DNA of 64,000 bases from Nemophila menziesii (GCA_029959085.1 JARWIR010000016.1:11267441-11331440), one strand, 5' to 3'. Counted from the first letter of the stretch, positions 21,389 through 32,606 are shown. A program made the numbers and translations. The notes: generated by a model not told the origin, from the letters alone.

Positions 21389-21608
21389 TGTCGAAGAAGC
21401 TGTATTTGCTTATGATTTTTCATCCATTGCTTTTAGTGGGATTGAGAAAACTCGTACAATTTTCATCTATCCAATTATTGCTATTTCCTCACCCCATCCT
21501 CTTCCACCACCACCACCACCACCACCACCTCCACCACCACCTCCACCACCACCTCCACCTCCACCAGAATATGATCTTGCAAAGCTTTTCGACAATCTAA
21601 TGCCATGA
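21384..21608 (+). pseudogene. 3' fragment of an AP2/ERF transcription factor gene
   Basis: One plus-strand frame reads TVEEAVFAYDFSSIAFSGIE, then a short linker, a run of about 20 prolines (21500-21570) and the end EYDLAKLFDNLMP with a TGA at 21606-21608. The first part matches the C-terminal half of an AP2 DNA-binding domain, where a TAEEAALAYD-like helix is followed by a RG-containing segment. The N-terminal half with the DNA-contacting strands is missing because the fragment begins at the edge of the duplicated segment. Short acidic or hydrophobic C-terminal tails are usual in ERF proteins. This is the only host-gene sequence I recognise. It has no visible start or promoter and is taken as a dead fragment. 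Confidence 0.62.
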
Positions 21609-22020
21609 AAAAGTTATTGAATTTTATTTTTTCTAACCAGTCTTTTATTTTTAATTATGTTACACAATTAAGAAATATATAAAAAATGAATGAATATTTT
21701 TTTTCCAATTTGCAAATTATTTTCATACATTACTGAAAAAATGGGTGTTTACATCTCTATAGTATCCGTTAAACTTTCACTAGAATATTGAATTTAAAAG
21801 GGATAATTTCGTTTTTAGGGATAAACACACATATTACATATTACTTCTAAGATTAGCCTATAAAATATTTTAATTCATATTATAGGCCTCATTTAATATA
21901 TTTCTTCTAAATTTAAACCACTACTAATTTCTTTTTAAAAATTTCCTTTTTCTGATTTAAATTTATTATAATTAATAAATAAATTATTTATTTTATCATC
22001 ACCATAATTGTTGGACAATC
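21609..22020. other. AT-rich stretch after the ERF fragment
   Basis: It may be the 3' untranslated or downstream region of the ERF gene fragment. No coding frame or repeat is recognised. The last five bases (CAATC) are the left target copy of the solo LTR that follows. Confidence 0.5.
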
Positions 22021-23382
22021 TGAAAGTCCTAGAGGGGGGGTGAATAGGATTACTAATAAGATTAATGCCTAATTAAAAAATCTTTTGGATAAATATAAGT
22101 TTATGAAAGAAACTTCTAAGACAACTAATATATCAAACACTTATGGGATCATGCATAGGATAAGCTAGGGGTTCGATATATAAGTTTAACATGTAAATCG
22201 AGTTTCTATTTTCTTACTACTCTAGATGGCAATAGGTTGATTAACTAGATAAACATTATTACGATATTTATACTAGCAAGTAATCAAACATATAAAGTGC
22301 GGAAAGTAAATAGAGTAGGGATAGAAAGATACACATGATTTATAGTGGTTCGGTTTCCCTACATCCACTACCTAAGGAAGCCTCCTTAGGATTTCAAGCT
22401 TTTCACTAAGCTCCCGTGTCTCTCCTAACCGGGTCGAGAACACAATAACCCTTACAACCTCTTCGATAACACGAAGGACAAACACTTGTGCTATCGCAAC
22501 ACAAGGACAACCTCTTCGAAACCACGAAGGACAAACACTTGTGTAATCACAACACAAGGATACCAAGTATACTCCCTATACTTGAATTCTCTCTTAATCT
22601 ATCTATTACAAGACCTAGACTTAAGAGGATAGATACAAAGTGTTTAAAGGGGTGCAAACAACTTTGCTAGATAATCTCCTAAAGAGTAGATATGACTATA
22701 AGCATGTAAACTCCTCTTGAGTGGATAATAACTTTGAAGCTTATTGGTTTAAGCTCTTGATCAAGCTTGGATAATTAACTTTGATAGCTTGAGACCTCTA
22801 ACTTTGTATGCTAATGATATGTATAATAGTTGAAGTGTTAGAGGTGAGTTTCTCCTTCAAAGAGGTCATATTTATAGCACAAGAAAGTCCCCAATGGATA
22901 TAAAGTTGGTGGTAAGCTTTGTTCCAAACCGGGTTCCCGGTTTCCCAAATGCGGGTACCCGGTTTCAATTGCAACGGATATAAAACGGCTATAAGGAGTT
23001 GATGTTGACTTGAGCTTTACCAAACCGGGTTCCCGGTTTTCCCAAATGCGGGTACCCGGTTCTTACTGACTTGGAATATTTGATATTTTGATTCCTTGCT
23101 CGGATGGAAAAGTTATCTTCACGAGAGTTGTAGTAAACATCATTTTAAGAAACTTTGTTGTTGATCATGAAAGCTAATTCTCAATGTACACATAAGATAA
23201 GGTTAAAAGTAATGGTATGAAAATTAGCTACTAAGGATGTGATAATAAAGCTATGATCTAAATGATGTTAATTGTGCTTTTTGATGAATTAGAGTGCAAG
23301 ATAATAAAGTAAAATTAGCACACTAAACAATAGAGGATTTGTCACATTAAAACACCTAATCGATGGGGGCAATAAGCCAACA
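22021..23382 (-). mobile_element. Solo LTR of a Sirevirus
   Basis: The minus strand runs from TGTTGGC (at 23382) to GGACTTTCA (at 22021). It is flanked on both sides by CAATC (22016-22020 and 23383-23387). Large parts match the LTRs at 2673-3793. The TATA box (CTATAAATA, minus strand) is near 22867-22876 and has paired palindromic motifs upstream (AACCGGGTTCCCGGTTT and GCGGGTACCCGG at 22922-23065). A stretch of about 49 bases near 22460-22560 is tandemly doubled. No internal element sequence remains. Confidence 0.9.
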
Positions 23383-23684
23383 CAATCAACTCCAAAAGTC
23401 AATGGCGGTCAACTCCAGCGAGTTTTTTTTGGGACGACCACCAGTCAACTCTGGTGTTGACCGACGGTCAAGGTCGGTCAACTCCGGCGAGATTCTTTTA
23501 AAAAAAAATCAGGACGACCTCCTGTCAACTCCGGCGAGATTTTATTTATTTATTTATTTATTTTTAACTTTTCAATAATTATCTAATAAAAATATATCAC
23601 TGTGATTTTTTTCGAATTATTCTGATTTTTTTATTTTTTTTATTTTTCCAGCTCCGACAGATTTTGTCGAATAGCTGTACCGGA

Positions 23685-23797
23685 ACTGCAACTACAATTT
23701 TGTGGTTGCGCACCTACAAAAGTGTAGTTGCGCACCTACAAAAGTGTAGTTGTGCAACTACAAAATTGTAGTTGCGCAACTACAAAAGTGCAGTTGA
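23685..23797. repeat. Palindromic GTAGTTGCGCAACTAC array, left part
   Basis: About five units of the self-complementary motif TGTAGTTGCGCAACTACA are separated by AAAAG/AAAAT. The array is cut at 23797 by element C and resumes at 43506. Confidence 0.85.
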
Positions 23798-24251
23798 TGG
23801 TGTCGTCTAGGGTGTGATAAAAATAAGATAAATATAAGTCAGAAAACAATGCACTTACACCCTAGACAAGCACGGTACTGCAAGTATTACAGGACGTATG
23901 CAAGTTTTAATGATAACTTAGATTCGTTCTCAGGGACTTAGTGTGTTATACGAGTGGGTAAATAAATTCGAGTAAGAAGCGATTAATTAAAAGACATAAA
24001 CTAAAAGAGGACAATTCGAGATTAATGATTAATGTAATGAAAATAAAAGATAAGAAATATGAGATGAGAAGTATATCTTAGGTTTTGCTAGTATGCACTA
24101 ATCCTTCTAATTCTTTCTATCAATTCTAGTTAATAAGGGAGATAATTAGCTCTTAGATACTTAGCCAGGATTCTAAATTCCGATACCTTAGACCTTGAGA
24201 GAGACTAAGGGGGCTATGGACACACCATGAGGCTGGTTTATATAGGGTTTT
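23798..24251 (-). repeat. 3' LTR of element C, outer part
   Basis: It matches 41975-42440 and is interrupted at 24251 by element B. It continues at 34152, with GTTTT present on both sides of B. Confidence 0.88.
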
Positions 24252-25766
24252 TGATGTCTCCTCATTTGTGATAGATTAATGTTAGGATGAGACATCATTT
24301 TTAGTGATTTAGAAGTCATAAATGTCGATTTTCTTGAGAAATAGTGCACTTTCCTATTTTGAGTCTTGATTTAGTAAAATAATATTTTTAAAGCATATTG
24401 GGTTTAATTGTTTATTTAGTGTGTAGCTTTAAAGATAATTATGGAGATTAATTAGAGTCCAAGTCAAAGACTACAAGATATGGAAAGAGATTTGCATGGT
24501 AATTGGAGATAAGGAAACAAAAGCTAAAAAGATGGAAAAGGAAAAGCTGCCTAAATCTGGGATTCTGCAGTACACGCCTAAAGAAGTGCTTTTTACCCCC
24601 AAGAAATAGGCCGATTTTGGTAATTTCCTTTCATAGGGAGAAAGATAATTCTGTTACGATTCTTTTTGTATCTTATGGAGCTCAAACCGACCAATAACGA
24701 AGAAGATATGCTCAAAACGGTCCAGCAGTGTTTATCTTTATTTCCATACGAATTTGAGTTGGGCCAGGAGTCCAATACTTTATCTCTTCCTCAAGAAAAC
24801 GAATTAGGTCTTCTAAACACCTATAAATACACCCTTATATCACTTGTAAACAATCCTTGCCTCATAGTAATTAGTTCTTAAGGTTTTATTCTTCCAGTTG
24901 ATCGTAGAGAGCAAGATGATGTCTTTTGTAATTTCTTTTAGTTTATTTCCTTCAGGTATGAACTAAACCTCCCATAGCTTGGGTTTTTCATAATGTATAA
25001 TCTATGAATTCTAATTCTTCTATCTAAGTTTCTTTGGGAATTATATGTTTTAATTTGATATTAGCTTCTTACTTAATATTTGCTTATGTGTTTTGAATTA
25101 TTGTCTTTCCTAGAACTGATCACTTTAGGATTGTTTTAATAGTAGTTAGATGGTCTCCTTGACAGGGTGTTTAACTATTGAACCACCACATAATGTCTAG
25201 TGTCGATATTAATTCTGACAAAACATGATTCTAACTAGATAGTCATTAGGGTTTGTTTTAATCACCATATCACCAATTGATTGTTGCGTTTGCTTAGAGC
25301 CTTTGTAGCGCTTCTTGTGCCGTAGCCCCCTTAGTCGCTCTCAAGGTCTAAGGTATGGGAATTTAGAATCCTTACTAAGTATACCAAGAGCTAATATTCT
25401 CCCTTATTAACTAGATTTATAGATAGAATTAGAAAGATAGTGCATACTAACAAAACCTAAGCTATATCTCTCATCTCATATTCTTAATCTTTTACTTTAT
25501 TGTCTTTATTTTCCTAGTTTTAATTAGTTTAACTCTTGAATCTCGAAAATCTATTTGCTATAATTTTCTGTCTTTTAATTATTTACTTTTACTCGTTATT
25601 CCTACCCACGTGATTAACACACTTAAGTCCCTGAGAACGAACTCAACTTATCATTAAAACTTGCATACGTCCTGTAATACTTGCAGTAATGTGCCTGTCT
25701 AGGGTGAGAGTGCGTAGTTTCTTGACTTAATTTTATCTTATTTTTATCACACCCTAGGCACCACCA
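24252..25766 (+). repeat. 5' LTR of element B
   Basis: This 1,515-base LTR starts TGATGTCTCC and ends GGCACCACCA. A TATA box (CTATAAATAC) is at 24821-24830. The first nine bases recur inverted at 24289-24297. It lacks about 30 bases near 25320 that are present in the 3' LTR. Confidence 0.93.
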
Positions 25767-25772
25767 AGTTTT

Positions 25773-25790
25773 TGGCGCCGCTGCCGGGGA
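25773..25790 (+). other. Primer-binding site of element B, tRNA-Asp type
   Basis: TGGCGCCGCTGCCGGGGA lies six bases after the 5' LTR. It is the Athila-type primer site. Confidence 0.9.
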
Positions 25791-26011
25791 CTTGTGTCTC
25801 GTTAGTGTGTGGGTTATCTATTTCGAGTAGTAGTTTTTAATTAGTTTTTTTTAGTATTTAGTTTTTATTTTTCCAGATTTACGCTTGTGGTTTTCTTTAG
25901 TCTTTTTCAGGTTTCACAGTGTTTAATTCTTGGCCTCCTTTATCGGAGCCTGAGAGGAGCTTCAGACCTTACAACAAACAAGTACGTGAGGAAAGAGCCT
26001 TAAGAAGAGTA

Positions 26012-28794
26012 ATGGCAGCCCAAGATCCACCACTTGGTGACCAACTCGGAGTAAATCCGAGAGGTCCACCACCACCTGGTGGACTACAACAAAACCCACC
26101 AGGGATCCAACAACAAGATCCACCTGGTGTACAACTACCAGTAGGAGGAGGTAATGGGCAGAACAACCTTAATAATCAACAGAACTGAGTTGAACAAGAC
26201 CTTCCTGGCCTTCATGTACCATTCCATGTTCAACCAATCGGTTACCGCCCTCCAGAGATTCCGAATATTAAATTTAGACCCGATCCGGGTATGCTCAGTC
26301 AATTTCAAAGTTTCAGACTCTACACTGGTACAGCAATTCAAGATCCGGTAAGATCGATTCAGAAGTTCATGCAGATTTGTGATGCCTACATTACTCCTGG
26401 CATTACACGCGAGCAACTGTATTGTCATATGTATTCGTTCTTCTTGACCGGTAGAGCTAGCGATTGGCTAGAAAGACAACCACATGGAACCATTCATTCT
26501 TGGAGAGAACTTCAAACCGAGTTCTTTAACCGTTATATCCGAAGAGCATGAGACTCAAAGATCAAACCGAACTTGCAAGATTTTGCCAAGAAGATGGAGA
26601 AACAGTGGGAGAAGCATGGACAAGGTTTAAACAAAAATTAGCTAGATGTCCACTCCATGGTTATACACCTGCTCTACAACTTGCTATATTCTATGAATGT
26701 CTTAATGATAAAGGTAGAGAGAAGGTGGATAACATTAAAAAGGGAAATATTGTGTCCATGAATCACAATGAAGCTTCCGAGGTTTTAGGAAATATTATGG
26801 AACAAGAAAGAAGTGGGCCCTCAACGCGAGCTTCTGTAGCAAATACCCGAGGAACGCTTCGTTTAGATGCAGAAACTGCGAACTCAGCTCAGATATCCGC
26901 ATTAGAAAATCAAATCAAGGAGCTGAAGATAGAGATGCAAAAGAATTTAGCCGCTGCAAACGTAGTACAAGAAGCACAAGGTTGTCAACAATGTGGGGTT
27001 AACAATCATACATGGGAAGAGTGCGAATCAAATCCGCAATCTGTTTACTTTATATCCAATCGCGGAGGTTATCAATGGGGTAACCGAAACCATCCGGGTA
27101 TGCAGTATTCAAATCCACAAGGGGCCGCTAATCCTGGTCATTATCAACCGCGCCCCCAGAACAACTCTTTCCAACAGAGAGGTCAGTATCAAAATCAATA
27201 TCAGAGTAGACCTGCTCCCCCTCAACAACCTGCTCAAGATGCCTATACCGATTCGTTAGATATGAAAGCTTTACCTCAGTATCCTCAAGAAGGATCTATG
27301 GACAATCAACAGATAGCACAAGCTCTGAACCGTTTGACCACGACTTTGAACGCTCAGGAAGGAAAAGTCCGAGGACAAGATGCCGTACTTCAGATTTTAG
27401 GTACTCAAGTAGAACAGTTAAACAAGGTTCTGACAAATTTAATAGAACAAAAGGAAGTAAAGGCAATCGAAGGAGGTGAAAACAATGTTGGGTTCGAAGC
27501 TTGCAAGGCTATTTGCCTTGAAATTAAAGAAAAAGAGGAGGAAGTACCACATGCTGCCGTTAGTGCCGTGGAAGTTCCGAGTACCAAAGAAGAACCAACC
27601 AAGTCTAGCCCCGTGGAATCTGACTGTGTAGAGGTTTATCTGGAGGACGATCAAGAAAAAGCCGAATTTATACAACTACTGAGGAAGATGCAAGAGGAAA
27701 TTCGATCGGTTGTGGATTATGCAGCTGAGCTGGCTAAAGAGAAAGAGGAAGAAGCCTCAAAGGAGGAATCAAAAGATAAAGTTGCACCTGTTGTGCAGAA
27801 AGAGAAAGAAAAAAAGAAGGTGGAATCGCCACCTATTGTTCAACCAGTGTCATCAACTATTCCTGATACAAATCCTAAGGATGACACTGTACTCAAGACA
27901 TTTGTAGAGGCGTACCAACCTGAAAATATCAACGCCCAAATGCTTGAGATTGCGAAGAGAGGACTTACACCGCAAAAAGTTTTTACGCAAGTTATTCCTG
28001 AGAAAGAGGCGAGTGTAGAGATCCCAAGAGAGAGCCTGAGGGTTTCGAGAAGAAGTGAAAGAGAGCTACCAACAAAGCTTAAAGATCCGGGTAGTTTCAA
28101 CCTTCCTATTCAATTACATGGTATGCTCAAGGTGAAAGCTATGTACGATGTGGGTTCTGGTGTGAATATTATGCCTAAGTCCGTGTTCGAGAGACTTGAA
28201 CTTCAGAAATCAGAGAAAACTCCAGTGAAGTTGCAGTTCGCTGACAACTCAGTTAAAAGGACATGGGGAACAGTGGAGGACGTCCTAGTCCGTGCAGGTA
28301 ATATCGCCATCCCTACTGGCTTTGTTATTCTTGAGTTTGATGCAGATTAGCAGGTTCCAATCATACTTGGACGACCCTTCATGGCCACAATTCAAAGTGT
28401 CATCAACTTCCAAGAAGGGACCATTACCCTTCATGCAAAGAATGTATCCGAGACCTTCTATGTCTTGGGTAAGAAACCAAGGAATTTAGATGCCACCGTT
28501 CCTGTCATCCACAGCCTTTCACATTACAAAGTCCCTCCTGAGAAGATCCACTTAAAGCCTGTGGATACTGAGCCAAACATTGAGTTTGGGGTTGGCCATG
28601 AAGTTCTATGGAAAGCTCACAAACGCGAGAATAGGCCACGAAGTTTCAAAGACTCGTGGATGGGACCATTCATTGTCACTAAGGTTGTTTCAGCCAAGGT
28701 GATAGAAATTCGCCCCAAAACTGGGGTCAAGCGCAGATTAGTTGACGTTCATAGCCTAACTCGTTGTTGGGGAGGCTATATTCGCAAATCTTGA
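26012..28794 (+). pseudogene. Gag-protease-integrase C-terminal polyprotein of element B
   Basis: The ATG at 26012 is preferred because C has an ATG at the same place (41725). Order: a Pro/Gln-rich N-terminus; the gag domain (FMQICDAYITPGIT, then FCQEDGETVGEAW); a CCHC knuckle, CQQCGVNNHTWEEC (26983-27024); a long Glu/Lys-rich region; protease with MYDVGSGVNIMP (catalytic Asp codon at 28147) and VPIILGRPF (from 28354). Directly after a short linker comes HEVLWKAHKRENRP and SWMGPFIVTKV, the C-terminal GPY/F domain of integrase. Reverse transcriptase, RNase H and the integrase core are missing without loss of frame. Defects are a TGA at 26186-26188, a frameshift near 26545 and an amber at 28348-28350. 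From 26548 to 28794 the amber is the only stop. Confidence 0.85.
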
Positions 28795-28994
28795 CAGAGG
28801 TAACACGTCTAACTTTGAAAGACGTTAAACAAAAGTGCTGTACGGGAGACAACCCGTAGTTTTGTTAATTTTCATGTCTTTTACGTTTTTTTTTAATTTA
28901 GTTGTTTTTAGTTGATAATGCATATTTGAGAAAGGTATTAGTGTTATTGGTGTGTAGGAATTGGAGAAATCGAGTTAGGGACGCGAGCAAAAAT

Positions 28995-29415
28995 TTTCGG
29001 AGCGGAAGAAAACCCTGTGCGGAGTACCCCCGCGGACTACCCCTGGTCCGCAGGTATGGTCCGCAGGGTAAAAACCCGTACCACGGGTTGCACCGCGGGT
29101 TTTATCCAGGACCGAAGAAAAAAAGGCCCCGCGGACTACCCCCTGCACCGTGCCCTGGTCCGCAGGTCAAAAACGCGTGCCACGGGGTAGGTCCACGGGT
29201 ATTTTGACGAAGGAGGCGCGGAGTACCCTCGCGGTGTACCCATGGTCCGCGAGCCAAAAACGCGTGCCACGGGTCGTACCACGTGTATTATCCAGTGGGT
29301 AAAAATTTTCGAGCATCAGATGCTGCGGTGTACCCCGCGGTACACCCATGGTCCGCAGGTATGGTCCGCACAAAGCCGCTGGAGAGATAAAAAAACGGGA
29401 TTCAAGTGTATAAAT
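28995..29415 (+). promoter_or_regulatory. GC-rich palindrome cluster and TATA-like box before ORF2 of B
   Basis: Repeated CCGCGGACTACCCC, TGGTCCGCAGGT and ACGCGTGCCACGGG motifs fill 28995-29375, followed by GTATAAATG (TATA at 29409-29415) about 35 bases later and a 400-base leader to the ORF2 ATG at 29820. The bases differ from the A, C and Sirevirus clusters, but the form and position are the same. Promoter activity is inferred. Confidence 0.5.
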
Positions 29416-29794
29416 GAGGTATTAAGCCATTATTCCGAATTTTATAAACCTAAAGCCTCTTTCTCTTCTCCAAAACCCTCCCAACTCCATTAAAGCTCAT
29501 CAAAACCTTCACCAATCACCAAAACACTACCCAATCATCAAGAAAAACACATCAAATCTTCTCTCCAACACATTACAAGAGAGATTCAAGCACCCAATCT
29601 TCACCAAATCCATTCAAATTGAAGAATCAAGAGCTTAAATTTTCAAAATTCATCCTACAATTTCTTAAATCCAATCCAACCCATTACAAATCCACCTCAC
29701 CCACATAGAGATTCATCATCAATTCACCTATCCTAAGCCAAATCAAGCTTGTTCAATCATTAATTCACAAGTTCAAATTTCAAGGGTTGCTAAA

Positions 29795-29813
29795 GCTTTG
29801 AGTTGGGGGTTAA
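29795..29813 (+). promoter_or_regulatory. Polypurine-like tract before ORF2 of B
   Basis: CTTTGAGTTGGGGGTTAATT lies just before the ORF2 ATG. The 3' polypurine region at 32590-32606 shares ACTTTGAGTTGGGGGT with it. C has the same tract inverted at 38027-38045. Confidence 0.6.
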
Positions 29814-29819
29814 TTGAAG

Positions 29820-31016
29820 ATGACTAATAGAACAACAATTTTAGCTAACAAGAGGGAGATAAAGAGTAACAAGGGATTGGATTTAATCAAGAAGAAATCA
29901 ATTGACAAAGAAACTAGTTCTAAATCAAAGGGTAAAGATAGAGTTGAAAAGAGTGAAATACCTTTGTTTGATCGTAATGGTAAAAAGCTTTACTTTTATG
30001 CAAAGGAGAAAACACAACCTCCACAAGGTCTTGCACCCAAAGAGAAAGAGGAAACTTCAAGGGCCCTGAAGACTTCTGCAGAGAAACAATTGAAAGAACT
30101 ACCTTTTGCTTATGATAAAGTAATCAAGGAAGAAGTTGGTACAGGAGAATATGCAAGATTCATAGAGCTTGGTGAGAAATTGGGTTGGTCTACGTTCATG
30201 GTAAGACGTTCTGAATTATGTCATGAGTTAGTTTTGGAATTCTATTTAGGCCTCTTTAGCCGAGATAGTAATTGTGTTCCGATTAGAGGAAAGCTAGTTC
30301 CTATCACAGTTGAGGAGATTAGAAACCACTTCAAGTTTAAGAAATTGAAAGGTTATTGCAAATTTGAAGAAGCGGTTGCTAAACGAAAAATCTTTGATGA
30401 GGAATTACTTTTTGAGCATGTATTAGACAAGGAGAAAGTGCAATCACATAAGGGAGCATCGAAGGCACCTTGGCCTTACAAATATCTTCAATCGGATGCG
30501 AGAATTTGGCACAATTTCCTTGTCCCTAATATCTTTGGGAACACACGAACTTTGGATGTGACTATGAAGTACGCTCTACTGTTGGACTGTATTTTGAGAG
30601 GAGAAGAAGTTGATGTGGCACAGTTGATCTATGAGGAGTTGATACGATTTTCGGTCTCTCCTAAGTCGGTTTATAATGTTAAATTTCCTACTATGATAAC
30701 GTGTCTTGTGCGAGAAGCGAATGTTACATTGGGTGAAGAAGAGAAACTCGAGTTTAAGACGAGTTATATTGATAATGCTTGGATCAAGGATATCTTTCGA
30801 AGAGCGGGTTCTACGCAAGTCTCGAAAGAAGAAAAGGAGCAAAGTTGGCAAGAGAAGACGGAGGAGCGTTTAACAAAATTCGAAGCAGCTCAAACTTCCT
30901 TAGTCAATGATGTGGCACAAATCAACGCTAATCAAGTGCACATCATGAAACTCCTTGAGCAATTAACGAAAGGTCCAGCAAATCCAACCTTGGATATCAA
31001 TGATGCGAGGCAATAG
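29820..31016 (+). CDS. ORF2 of element B, env-position protein (putative plant transposon domain)
   Basis: This intact frame of 398 residues starts at the ATG at 29820 (MTNRTT). Residues 1-80 are Lys-rich and likely disordered. The core, about residues 90-310, has GEKLGWSTFMVRR, LVLEFYLGLFSRD, IRGKLVPITVEEIRNHF, ARIWHNFLVPNIFGNTR and VKFPTMITCLV. It aligns in order with ORF2 of A (VWSRFIVPTFFGITHT, LKFPCTITTLC). The last 80 residues are predicted coiled coil (EERLTKFEAAQTSLVNDVAQ). No signal peptide or membrane span is visible. It is intact although the upstream polyprotein gene is damaged and incomplete, which argues for recent selection or recent activity. C carries a broken copy. Function is unknown. 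Confidence 0.82.
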   Translation: MTNRTTILANKREIKSNKGLDLIKKKSIDKETSSKSKGKDRVEKSEIPLFDRNGKKLYFYAKEKTQPPQGLAPKEKEETSRALKTSAEKQLKELPFAYDKVIKEEVGTGEYARFIELGEKLGWSTFMVRRSELCHELVLEFYLGLFSRDSNCVPIRGKLVPITVEEIRNHFKFKKLKGYCKFEEAVAKRKIFDEELLFEHVLDKEKVQSHKGASKAPWPYKYLQSDARIWHNFLVPNIFGNTRTLDVTMKYALLLDCILRGEEVDVAQLIYEELIRFSVSPKSVYNVKFPTMITCLVREANVTLGEEEKLEFKTSYIDNAWIKDIFRRAGSTQVSKEEKEQSWQEKTEERLTKFEAAQTSLVNDVAQINANQVHIMKLLEQLTKGPANPTLDINDARQ

Positions 31017-32606
31017 CCTCGAGAGTATGTTATCTTTCTTCCTTACCATTTATGTAAATATGTTTATCTGCTAATTTTAATTTCTGTTTTTCGAGTCTTT
31101 TTCGAGTCATGGGGACAGGACTCATTTTTGAGTTGGGGATGTGGGGATTCGTTGTCTCTCATCTCTATTTTTCTGTTTTTAGGTAGAAATTAAAATTTTT
31201 GATACATGGGAATTAGATGTAGAGTGTGTTTAATAGCTTGAAAGCATAAGCTCAGTGAATTGATGATAGTAAGTAGTATGTTTATGAGCTATGTTATTTG
31301 TATGCTTTGAGTATTTGCAGGAAAACACACATTGATAGTAAAGAAAAGATTAGTAAGCAATGCGATAGAAAGTATGTTCGATCTCAGGGAACCTTGAAAG
31401 TGTGTAGGCCGTGAGATCCAAGCTAGTTGACAAACCCATTTGATGAAATTGTTAAAGGTAAGAAAATAACGAAATTGCATAGTGTAGAAAGTGATTAAGG
31501 CGGTTCTTTCATATTTGAAGCCTTTGAAGCCTTTTTATACCTTCTCACCTTGTGATTTTTGATTTTATATGCTATATCCTTCTCAGCCCCTTCTAGCCTT
31601 TCTAAAGCCTTTTTATTGAAACACGTTATAAGCCATATCCCTTTAGATTATAGGACTTTTCCATATGACCCGCACTCGAATCGCGATGCATAGACAGTTG
31701 TTTTAGAGCTTGAGTTTGGGGTGGTGGGTCCACCATTATGGGAATTGTTATTGGGTTGGGATTTTTTAGCTTAATAATTATGCTTTGTGCTTTATATTAA
31801 TGATGATTCACAGATTTGTATTGTAACCCTTTGCCGGGGTAATAGTGAATGAAAAAGAAGCTACGAGCTAAAATTTTCCAACAAGGGCATTAAAAGAAAA
31901 ATATATATATGAGAAAATAGCGTGATATCTCAACATTAAAAGAGAGTCATAGCTTAAGAAATTGGATCGAAAAGAAAAGAAAATATATATATTCGGACCG
32001 GCAAAGTAGATTTTTATGTGAACATCTTAAGCTTTAATTGGGTTATTAGGGATGCAAAATTGTGCATCAAGGAATTCATTGGGTTGAGTGAGAAACGTTT
32101 TATGAGAGTAACTCAAGCTTTAGGGCGATTCGTTGATGGCTAGTGAGGAGAGAGCCAAAAGCTCACTCCAAATTATCCAAATATACTATCATACCGTCCC
32201 TAAGCCTAAATTACAACCTTAAAAACCTTGTGATTCTTTGCTAAGTAATCGAGAAGTGATTGAGCCATTAGAGAGTAGTTGAGTGGATCTTTGAATACTA
32301 GTGAAAATCGATGAACAATCTATAGCTCTCTTGGGGAACAGAGTAAAGTCCCAATCCTTCTTACATTGCGAAACTAATCTGATCTTGAATTCAAGCCGTG
32401 TTGACTGTAGATATGAGAAGTGTACAGGTATGTATTTTATGAATATTATTGCATGAAATTTTCTGAGTTATGTGCTTTAGGTTTATTCTATATATTCTGC
32501 TATATTCTTCCCATTGTATTAAGAATTTTCTAAGTGTGTATTTATAGACTTCCCTTTGTTTTTATCTTTATTGTATCGGGACGGTACAACTTTGAGTTGG
32601 GGGTCT
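31017..32606 (+). other. 3' noncoding region of element B
   Basis: No coding frame is supported. A second purine tract, TTTTGAGTTGGGGATGTGGGG, is at about 31127-31147. The true 3' tract is TTTGAGTTGGGGGTCT just before the LTR. The region matches 35210-36810 of element C in inverse orientation, so it is a conserved part of this family. Confidence 0.75.

Noticed and set aside
21346..21600. His-rich frame of 84 codons
   Set aside because: It is the shifted reading of the CCA/CCT run; the ERF-like frame explains the region better.
23685..23797. Repeated palindromes as a CRISPR-like array
   Set aside because: Spacers are only a few A-rich bases and not unique, and the DNA is plant nuclear; it is a tandem palindrome array.
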